Assembly (NCBI GenBank): GCA_016211105.1
Contig: JACQSX010000024.1
Location: 1-40,843 of the forward strand
Source of the DNA: Acidobacteriota bacterium
GTDB taxonomy: Bacteria; Acidobacteriota; UBA6911; JACQSX01
Length of the DNA stretch: 40,843 nt
Direction: 5' to 3'
The translations under genes were made by a program, and so were the position numbers. The notes under the pieces are model-generated. The model was given only the letters and a program-made list of their open reading frames with translations, was not told the DNA's origin and searched no databases. Shown here piece by piece: positions 35,167 to 40,843 of the stretch (position 1 is its first letter; each line of letters begins with the position of its first letter).

Positions 35167-36582
35167 ATGCCCGTCATTCTCGAACTGAAATGGATGCTGG
35201 TTCCATTCCTCGCCTGTCTGGTTCTCTCCATCAATCACGTTTACCTTGGCATTCATGTTATCGCCCGAAAAGTGATCTTTGTCGATTTGGCGTTAGCGCA
35301 AATAGCAGCCCTGGGGGCTACCTACGCCCTCACTCTGGGCTATGATCCCAATCACGACGCCTTCCGAGTCTCACTGTTTTCGTTGGCATTCACCTTTGTG
35401 GGGGCGGGAGCATTCGCCATTGCTCGGATGCGGAAGGAGAGGGTACCGCAGGAGGCTTTTATTGGCATCATTTATGCCGCAGCTTCAGCAGCCGCGATTT
35501 TAATCCTCTCAAAGTCAGCTACCGGCGGAGAGGAACTGAAACATATGCTAGTAGGAGATGTCCTGCTCGTCACGCTTCGTGAAGTTGTAAACATGGCTCT
35601 CCTCTACGGAAGCATCGGGATTTTTCACGTAATCTTCCGAAAACAATTTCTGGCGATTTCGCTGGAGCCGGAGGATGCGGAAGCCTCCGGTATGAAAATT
35701 CGCTTCTGGGACGTCCTTTTCTACATGTCTTTTGGGGTCGTCATCACAAAATCCGTTGCCATCGTAGGAGTGCTGCTGGTGTTCTCCTATCTGGTGGTGC
35801 CGGCCGTCATCGCTCAAATGTGGAGCAACACGGTGCGGGGCAGGCTGCTGCTGGGATGGCTGGTGGCAATTCTGGCTAGCACCGTTGGCATCGTTTGGTC
35901 TTTTTATTCCGATTATCCGACCGGTCCGGCAGTGGTAGTAATGCTTGCCGTTTTTTTGGTTCTGTCTGCAATTGCTTACTACGTTTTGTACGCGCCGGTG
36001 CGGATCCGCGCGGTTGCCAATGTCACAGCGATCGTGCTGTTCTCCGTTTTGTTTTTCTCAAGCCTGGACTATTTTAAGAAAACAGAAGTCACGATAATTT
36101 CCAAACTTGCACCTGTAGACCTGTTGCTCAATGAGATCAAGCAGGAGGAAGACGCTCGGCAACTGGATGGAGTCCGACACCTTGGGGATATGCATGACGC
36201 AAGGATCGTGCCGGCGTTAACCGAGCTATTGGCCCGTACGCGCTCTGAGCAGGTGGTGGAAGCGACCGTCGAAGCGCTGAGTAAACAGAAAGATCCCCGT
36301 GCCGTTCCAGCGCTGCAACATGCTGCGGAAGGCGACTACGACGACTTTTTGAAGCTTTCCATCGCCAAAGCCCAACTCGCTCTCGGAGACCGGGGCGGTT
36401 TCAGCACCTTAATCAAGATTCTGAAAAACGGTGAAGCAGGTTTCGCCCGGCAGCAGGCCAACGAATTGCTGGAGGCCAAATCCGGACGCAAATTTGGCTA
36501 CGACCCCACTCTCACGATCGAACAGAACCGGCCCGCGCTGCAGCGGATTGACGAGTGGTGGAAACGGGAAGGCCGCCGATAG
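35167..36582 (+). CDS. Metal ABC transporter permease (ZnuB-like) with C-terminal HEAT-like tail
   Basis: The first ~300 residues are a ZnuB/TroC-like permease of about nine helices, including VYLGIHVIARKVIFVDLALAQI and the KHMLVGDVLLVT region. Residues ~325-440 are soluble and helical with LGDMHDARIVPALTEL and SKQKDPRAVPALQHA, i.e. HEAT/PBS-lyase-like repeats. A canonical permease ends near 290 residues, so this is a fusion. No ABC ATPase gene lies in the operon or elsewhere in the window. GGAGGG precedes the ATG. It probably works with the binding protein just upstream. Confidence 0.9.
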   Translation: MPVILELKWMLVPFLACLVLSINHVYLGIHVIARKVIFVDLALAQIAALGATYALTLGYDPNHDAFRVSLFSLAFTFVGAGAFAIARMRKERVPQEAFIGIIYAAASAAAILILSKSATGGEELKHMLVGDVLLVTLREVVNMALLYGSIGIFHVIFRKQFLAISLEPEDAEASGMKIRFWDVLFYMSFGVVITKSVAIVGVLLVFSYLVVPAVIAQMWSNTVRGRLLLGWLVAILASTVGIVWSFYSDYPTGPAVVVMLAVFLVLSAIAYYVLYAPVRIRAVANVTAIVLFSVLFFSSLDYFKKTEVTIISKLAPVDLLLNEIKQEEDARQLDGVRHLGDMHDARIVPALTELLARTRSEQVVEATVEALSKQKDPRAVPALQHAAEGDYDDFLKLSIAKAQLALGDRGGFSTLIKILKNGEAGFARQQANELLEAKSGRKFGYDPTLTIEQNRPALQRIDEWWKREGRR

Positions 36583-36791
36583 CCTTTCTCCAACCGGCCG
36601 CCTCATCTTAGAAGACTGCATGGGCCGCCAGCCAGCAGCCGGTAACAGAAGATTCGGTACCGCGCTGAAAATGGCGCCCGTCGTAGAGACGTGATATGTC
36701 GCGTCTCTGCCGAGTCCGGTATTACAGTACACCAGCACCCTCTGTTGAGGTAAAGCAGCCGGAAATGGTAGTCGTTGAAAAGGAAGGAAGG
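36583..36791. repeat. Convergent intergenic gap with inverted repeat
   Basis: The gap between the permease and HAD genes holds a 7-bp perfect inverted repeat, AGAGACG and CGTCTCT (36685-36691 and 36702-36708), with a 10-nt loop. It has no U-tract, so it is a weak terminator at best; it resembles dispersed palindromic repeats seen in some genomes. No gene is seen. Confidence 0.5.
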
Positions 36792-37439
36792 TTACGGACC
36801 GTCCGGCGGCCTCATAAACTCGTCCCCAGCATCGATTCCCCGCTTCTTGAATTCGGCAAGCAACTGCTCCTCGCTCTCAAAGCGGACACTGGGAATTCCC
36901 ACCGAGCGAGCAGCGCGAACATTAGCTTCGATATCGTCTATGAAGAAGGTTTCCTCAGGGGCACATCCCGACCGCGCGACCGCTTCTTCGAATATACTCA
37001 GGGCTGGTTTCATCATCCCGACGCGAAAGGAGAGGATGGCGTCATCAAACTCCGCCAATGCCGGATATTTCTCCTGGGCAAAACGAAAATGCATCGGGTT
37101 AGTGTTGGAAATAAGCGCCAGCCGATACTTTTGCTTCAATGATCGCAAAGTCTCTGGCCTCACGAGCATCCGATCCAAGAATATCCCTGACCAAATTTTC
37201 ACAAATTGCTCCTGCGACAAGCCATCCAATTTCAAGTAGGAATGGGTTTCCCGAAAAAACTCCTCGCTTGAGAGTCGACCACACTCAAAGTCGGCAACTC
37301 TGCCCCATCGACTCAATAAGTCGCCGAGTTCCTCCGGAGAGTAGGGACTATTCCCAGCCAGCCTCCGCAGAGGGATCCACGGGTCGAAGGGAAGTAAAAC
37401 ATTTCCGATATCGAAAAACAGCACACGTATCATAGCCAT
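36792..37439 (-). CDS. HAD-superfamily hydrolase
   Basis: HAD hydrolases are mostly small-molecule phosphatases. The 215-residue product starts with FFDIGNVL (motif I, nucleophile Asp10) as in the YihX-like group. It has the motif II serine or threonine in ALISNT, the motif III lysine in GMMKPALSIF, and motif IV FFIDDIEANV. A helical cap (about 20-90) is inserted after motif I. I chose ATG 37439, with a second ATG at 37433; a longer frame to 37475 is unsupported. A TATAAT box ends 6 nt before this ATG, so the transcript may be leaderless. The substrate is unknown. Confidence 0.9.
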   Translation of the reverse strand: MAMIRVLFFDIGNVLLPFDPWIPLRRLAGNSPYSPEELGDLLSRWGRVADFECGRLSSEEFFRETHSYLKLDGLSQEQFVKIWSGIFLDRMLVRPETLRSLKQKYRLALISNTNPMHFRFAQEKYPALAEFDDAILSFRVGMMKPALSIFEEAVARSGCAPEETFFIDDIEANVRAARSVGIPSVRFESEEQLLAEFKKRGIDAGDEFMRPPDGP

Positions 37440-37445
37440 ATGCAA

Positions 37446-37451
37446 ATTATA
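37446..37451 (-). promoter_or_regulatory. Perfect TATAAT -10 box, possible leaderless promoter
   Basis: A perfect TATAAT lies 6 nt before the ATG of the HAD gene on the minus strand. No clear -35 box is found 16-18 nt upstream. Transcription from this box would start at or next to the ATG. Confidence 0.5.
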
Positions 37452-37573
37452 ACGGGTAGCACGGCAGAAGCGCACTCGGCAGAAGGCCGCACTTTAACGA
37501 CTCACGGGACGCCATCGGGGCTCATTATGATTAGCCTTTATCTGGAATATCGACCCGATGCGTCTCAGCTTTT

Positions 37574-38218
37574 CTAGGTAAAGAATCGAACAAAAGGAAC
37601 CACGGTTTGCGCAAGTAAGTGCTGCAGATCGTCCAATCGAGATTCAAAGGAGTGATCGGCTTCCACCGTAATAACCATGCGGGGACAACCCAGCCAGCGG
37701 ACAACTTCCTGTTGTTCCTGTACCCTCACCAATTCATCACGCTCGGCGAACACGACAGCGACCGCCGCCTTCATGTTTCTCAGGAATTCAAAAGAGTAAT
37801 GCCTGGCCGGCGGGGCGATTAAAACCAGCCCCGGGACGGCTTCTGCAAGGGCGACCCGCGCTGAAACATAAGCGCCGAATGAATATCCGCACAATACGAT
37901 CCCGGCGTGGGGCTCGCGACGTTTTACTGCAGCCAGCACGGATCTCAGATCATCCTGTTCCCCCTCGCCATGAGCAAATGAACCGGTGCTTCGACCGACC
38001 CCGCGAAAATTAAAGCGTACGACGTGAAATCTCCCCGAGAAAAAAGCCGTCGCCGCTTGAAACACGACCTTGTTGTGCATCGTCCCTCCATGCATTGGAT
38101 GGGGATGGCAAAGGACTGCGAAACGGTTCGTCGGCTGCAGTTGATGCTTCCAGAGAACCTCCAATCTTCCGGCTGGAGAAGGCAAGAACAGGTTTTCGAC
38201 TCTTCCCAGATCGGCCAT
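37574..38218 (-). CDS. Alpha/beta hydrolase
   Basis: The 214-residue product is a small serine hydrolase of the alpha/beta fold. It shows LCHPHPMHGGTMHNK near 36-50 (oxyanion region), the nucleophile elbow GYSFGA with Ser113, the acid Asp161 in AERDEL, and His189 in EADHSF. Substrate is unknown; the family includes esterases and dienelactone-hydrolase-like enzymes. ATG 38218 was chosen over a longer frame to 38341 that would overlap the amino-acid permease gene and gives unlike sequence. It lies 52 nt after that permease on the same strand. Confidence 0.88.
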   Translation of the reverse strand: MADLGRVENLFLPSPAGRLEVLWKHQLQPTNRFAVLCHPHPMHGGTMHNKVVFQAATAFFSGRFHVVRFNFRGVGRSTGSFAHGEGEQDDLRSVLAAVKRREPHAGIVLCGYSFGAYVSARVALAEAVPGLVLIAPPARHYSFEFLRNMKAAVAVVFAERDELVRVQEQQEVVRWLGCPRMVITVEADHSFESRLDDLQHLLAQTVVPFVRFFT

Positions 38219-38270
38219 GAAATAAATTTCGGATGACCTGACACCCAAAACCCCAACCCGACACGTCCTG

Positions 38271-39785
38271 TCAGCGGGCCGAGACCACCTTCCTCGCTTC
38301 AGCCGGGAAGGTGAGGTGACTGTGACGCCGACCATAGCCAAAGTAGATTACAAACCCGAGCAGTAACCAGATGATTAACCGCCACCAGTTCTCCGCCGGC
38401 AGCGAGAACATCAACAGCAGACAACTCGCAATCCCCAGGATCGGCACCAACGGGACGAACGGCGCTCGGAACGGCCGTTCGGCGTCCGGGTGCGTACGTC
38501 GCATGATGAGCACGGCAGCACACACAATCAAAAATGCCAGTAGTGTTCCAATATTGACCAGCTCCGCCAGAATCCTAAGAGGCACAAAGGCAGCCATCAA
38601 CCCAACAAAGATCCCCGTCAGTATGGTCGATTTCCAGGGTGTGCGGAACCGCTCGTGGACGGCGCCAAAAAATCCGTAAGGCAGCAATCCATCGCGCGCC
38701 ATTGCCAGCAAAACACGCGGCTGGCTCAGCATCATCACCAGCAACACCGAAGTGATTCCTGTCAGCGCTCCAAGGGAGATCAAAAATTGCGCCCAGGGGA
38801 GTCCTACCTGCTTGAAAGCATCCGATACCGGCGCGTCGATGTTGATCCGGTCATAGCGGACCATCCCAGTAAGGATTGCCGCCACGCTGATGTAAAGGAG
38901 CGTACACAGGACTAAAGAAGTGATGATACCGATGGGAACATCCCGGCGCGGATTGCGCGCTTCTTCGGCGTGTGTCGAGACGGAGTCAAACCCGATATAC
39001 GCAAAAAATATCACTGCCGCGCCGGCAAGCATCCCCAAAGGCTCTCCGCCTTTACCCGTTTGCCCAAACAAGGTATGCCCGAAGAAACTCACGCCGGTCA
39101 TGCCGTACGGCGCAAAAGGCTGCCAGTTTCGAGGATCGACGTAAAATGCCCCCACCACGATCACAAAGAGGACCACGACGAGTTTGACGATGACCATTGC
39201 GGCATTGAAGCTGGCGCTTTCCTTAATACCGATGACAAGAACCGCGGTGATAATTACTGCAATCACGATCGCCGGCAAATCAATGATGGTTCCGGTCGCC
39301 GCCAGCCGTCCCGTGACGGGATTGAAATCAAACGGCGCGTTGGTCAGTGCATGCGCCAATCTGATGCCGAACAAAGTTATAAAGTCTTGAAAATAGTGGG
39401 ACCACCCGTGGGCGACCGTAGCCGCGCCGACCGCATATTCCAACACCAAGTCCCAGCCGATAATCCAGGCGAATAGCTCGCCCAGCGTGGCGTACGCATA
39501 GGTGAAGGCTGACCCGGCTACGGGCACCATCGAGGCAAACTCGGCATAACAGAGGGCGGCAAAAATGCAGGTGATTCCGGCGGCAACAAATGACAGCGCC
39601 AGCGCCGGCCCGGTCTTGTCGTGCGCGGCCACACCCGTGAGCACGAAGATACCAGTACCAATGATGGCCCCGACACCGAGACTGGTGAGCGTAACCGGAC
39701 CGAGCACACGACGCAGCCGCTGCTCCCCCTCCATCTCTCCAAGCAGTACATCCAGCCGTTTTTTTGCAAAAAGTTGGCTACGCAT
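38271..39785 (-). CDS. APC-family amino-acid permease (cationic amino-acid transporter-like)
   Basis: APC permeases import amino acids with protons or exchange them. The 504-residue protein has about 12-14 hydrophobic helices, with GVGAIIGTGIFVLTG near the N-terminus (helix 1 unwound segment) and FFAYIGFDSVSTHAEEARNP (helix 6 and its motif), both typical of the CAT/YfnA group. It ends in VDPRN-type and polar tail segments without other domains. ATG 39785 has GGGAG about 10 nt upstream; a TTG at 39860 is unsupported. Substrate is not certain. Confidence 0.93.
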   Translation of the reverse strand: MRSQLFAKKRLDVLLGEMEGEQRLRRVLGPVTLTSLGVGAIIGTGIFVLTGVAAHDKTGPALALSFVAAGITCIFAALCYAEFASMVPVAGSAFTYAYATLGELFAWIIGWDLVLEYAVGAATVAHGWSHYFQDFITLFGIRLAHALTNAPFDFNPVTGRLAATGTIIDLPAIVIAVIITAVLVIGIKESASFNAAMVIVKLVVVLFVIVVGAFYVDPRNWQPFAPYGMTGVSFFGHTLFGQTGKGGEPLGMLAGAAVIFFAYIGFDSVSTHAEEARNPRRDVPIGIITSLVLCTLLYISVAAILTGMVRYDRINIDAPVSDAFKQVGLPWAQFLISLGALTGITSVLLVMMLSQPRVLLAMARDGLLPYGFFGAVHERFRTPWKSTILTGIFVGLMAAFVPLRILAELVNIGTLLAFLIVCAAVLIMRRTHPDAERPFRAPFVPLVPILGIASCLLLMFSLPAENWWRLIIWLLLGFVIYFGYGRRHSHLTFPAEARKVVSAR

Positions 39786-39951
39786 CAAAATACAACTCCC
39801 ACCCGTGATTTTCCGCCGGCAGAATCGATCGACGTCGGTGAAGTCCTTCAAACCCTCCAAATCCAGGGCATTCTACTAAGATCGCCAAGAAGCGCAAAGG
39901 ATTTCCCTCAGGGGCATCCTTTGGCGATGATTTGTAAGTTGTCGTTCTGGT

Positions 39952-40449
39952 TTACTTCTGGGTTGCCTGGACTTCTGCCAAAATCCGTGTGGCCATCGCG
40001 GGAGCGATCGTGCAAGCGGGATCCTGCACCACGCATCTTGCAACCGTATCGCCTTTGCAACCACAGGTACAGTTTTCCGAGTTGACCCGGTCCAGGAATT
40101 TCTGCCTCTGTGAGGCGTTCAAACCGGTCAGCGGAAACCCGGGCAGGTTCTCAAATCTCCCTGCTGGAGAGGGCAGCGCGAGGGGTGCTCCTGTCGGAGA
40201 AGCCGGACTAGGCGTCACTGGTAGCGGCGGCAGCGGCGCCGGCAGCGGCGCCGAGAGTGGACTTGCCGTGGTGGTTGGACTACGGCCGGCGCTAGCTATG
40301 TAATACAATACCCCCACGGCGAGGATCCCCAACAGCAGGAAAAAAAGCCACGCCGGCACGCCACTCTTCCTCGTTTCAGCTCCATGACACTTCCGAAATT
40401 TCCGCCCGCTGCCACAGGGGCAGAGATCATCTCGTTCGCTTTTTGGCAT
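39952..40449 (-). CDS. SEC-C-motif membrane protein with Cys-rich C-terminal domain
   Basis: The 165-residue product has an N-terminal SEC-C zinc motif (CPCGSGRKFRKCH, Cys10, Cys12, Cys21, His22), one membrane helix (about 34-53), a Pro/Ser/Thr-rich linker (58-100) and a C-terminal segment NCTCGCKGDTVARCVVQDPAC with five regularly placed cysteines. SEC-C usually binds zinc in SecA and other proteins. This combination of cytoplasmic zinc motif and possible periplasmic Cys-rich domain is unusual. The ATG has no strong ribosome site. It lies 166 nt upstream (in its transcription direction) of the amino-acid permease start. Function unknown. Confidence 0.82.
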   Translation of the reverse strand: MPKSERDDLCPCGSGRKFRKCHGAETRKSGVPAWLFFLLLGILAVGVLYYIASAGRSPTTTASPLSAPLPAPLPPLPVTPSPASPTGAPLALPSPAGRFENLPGFPLTGLNASQRQKFLDRVNSENCTCGCKGDTVARCVVQDPACTIAPAMATRILAEVQATQK

Positions 40450-40744
40450 GTCCTGGATTCCCGCTCTTGCTTGGCAAGAATATCAGACAACGATGATCGG
40501 CAACACAACAATTTCGGATAGACAGAAATCTGCAGGCCGGAAGGACCAAAAGCCAACAGCCCTGTGACCTGGACTATTAAACAACTGTCTGTGCGCGCTT
40601 GCCGAGAAAACGAAGAGCCGCATAGCGGCCTAACACTTGTAGCGTAGGGCGTAAGCCCTGTGGCTTGCCCCCCACGCCAACGGGCATAGCCGCGAAGCGG
40701 CGCTGGAGTTTGGACATTTTCTATGTACATTCTTCATATATTTG
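40450..40744. repeat. REP-like palindrome cluster in intergenic region
   Basis: The stretch has several short hairpins. GCCGC-ATA-GCGGC (40617-40629) and GCCGC-GAA-GCGGC (40689-40701) share the same stem with different loops. Between them lie AGGGC-GTAA-GCCCT (40646-40659) and GGCTTGCCC paired with GGGCATAGCC (40662-40691). The layout resembles a bacterial REP/REPIN cluster, but other copies are needed to prove it. No gene is seen from 40450 to 40616. Confidence 0.6.
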
Positions 40745-40773
40745 TTGACATACGTACGTGTTAGTGGCATTCT
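40745..40773 (+). promoter_or_regulatory. Promoter of the right-edge gene
   Basis: TTGACA (40745-40750) is a perfect -35 box, with CATTCT (40768-40773) 17 nt downstream. The spacer starts with TACGTACGT, a self-complementary core that could hold an operator. Confidence 0.65.
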
Positions 40774-40806
40774 TTCTCCAGCCTGAATAAAGGAGGAGTG
40801 TCTCGC

Positions 40807-40843
40807 ATGGAGGAAGAAGAGATCAAATCTGCAATCGCGGAAA
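40807..40843 (+). CDS. Start of an unidentified gene, truncated by the window edge
   Basis: ATG 40807 has AAAGGAGGAG 7-10 nt upstream and a good promoter further up. Only MEEEEIKSAIAE is visible, too little to identify the product. The strong ribosome site and promoter support it as a real gene. Confidence 0.75.
   Translation, partial: MEEEEIKSAIAE

Noticed and set aside
36685..36708. Hairpin AGAGACG/CGTCTCT as a terminator
   Set aside because: No T-run follows on either strand.
1..40843. CRISPR array, tRNA, rRNA or transposase gene
   Set aside because: No regularly spaced repeats, no cloverleaf-type sequence and no recognisable transposase were found on either strand by reading.

Overview
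The window looks like a chromosomal segment of a Gram-negative, diaminopimelate-type bacterium, most likely an Acidobacteriota member. The support is indirect: a complete division and cell-wall (dcw) cluster with MurE carrying the DNPR motif, secreted TPR/carboxypeptidase-regulatory-like proteins, a bacterial deoxyhypusine-synthase-like enzyme, and outer-membrane porin genes. No rRNA, tRNA, CRISPR array or complete transposase gene was seen.

Left edge (1-1365): the N-terminal 312 residues of a secreted subtilisin-like protease on the minus strand. Its leader holds two tandem GEMM-I (cyclic-di-GMP-I type) riboswitch aptamers.

Left half (1366-18100): the dcw cluster, all on the minus strand. 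Transcription order is mraZ, rsmH, ftsL, ftsI (with a PASTA domain), murE, murF, mraY, murD, ftsW, murG, murC, ftsQ, ftsA, ftsZ. Most junctions overlap or nearly touch, so translation is probably coupled. murB and ddl are absent. A sigma70-like promoter with a 10-bp-periodic TGGAC array lies upstream of mraZ and looks like the autoregulatory MraZ site. A 24-bp perfect palindrome with flanking 5-bp repeats lies between ftsL and ftsI. A strong GC-rich hairpin separates ftsA from ftsZ, and the ftsZ stop codon lies in a 14-bp tandem duplication.

Middle (18400-25677), plus strand: a YchF-type P-loop NTPase, a ZIP metal transporter, a 261-bp palindromic MITE-like element with the same terminal sequence as the dcw palindrome, proS followed by a clear intrinsic terminator, glyA, and a DinG/XPD-like iron-sulfur helicase.

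Right half (25733-40843): a secreted TPR protein; a HEAT-repeat protein (minus); a membrane-anchored TPR protein overlapping a YHS-domain protein; glutamate-type dehydrogenase followed by NAD kinase; and a deoxyhypusine-synthase-like enzyme (minus). Then comes a probable zinc/manganese uptake operon: small His/Cys-containing protein, porin, TroA/ZnuA-like binding protein, and an ABC permease fused to a HEAT-like tail, with no ATPase gene. Minus-strand genes follow: HAD hydrolase, alpha/beta hydrolase, amino-acid permease and a SEC-C-motif membrane protein. A REP-like hairpin cluster and the first codons of a new plus-strand gene close the window.
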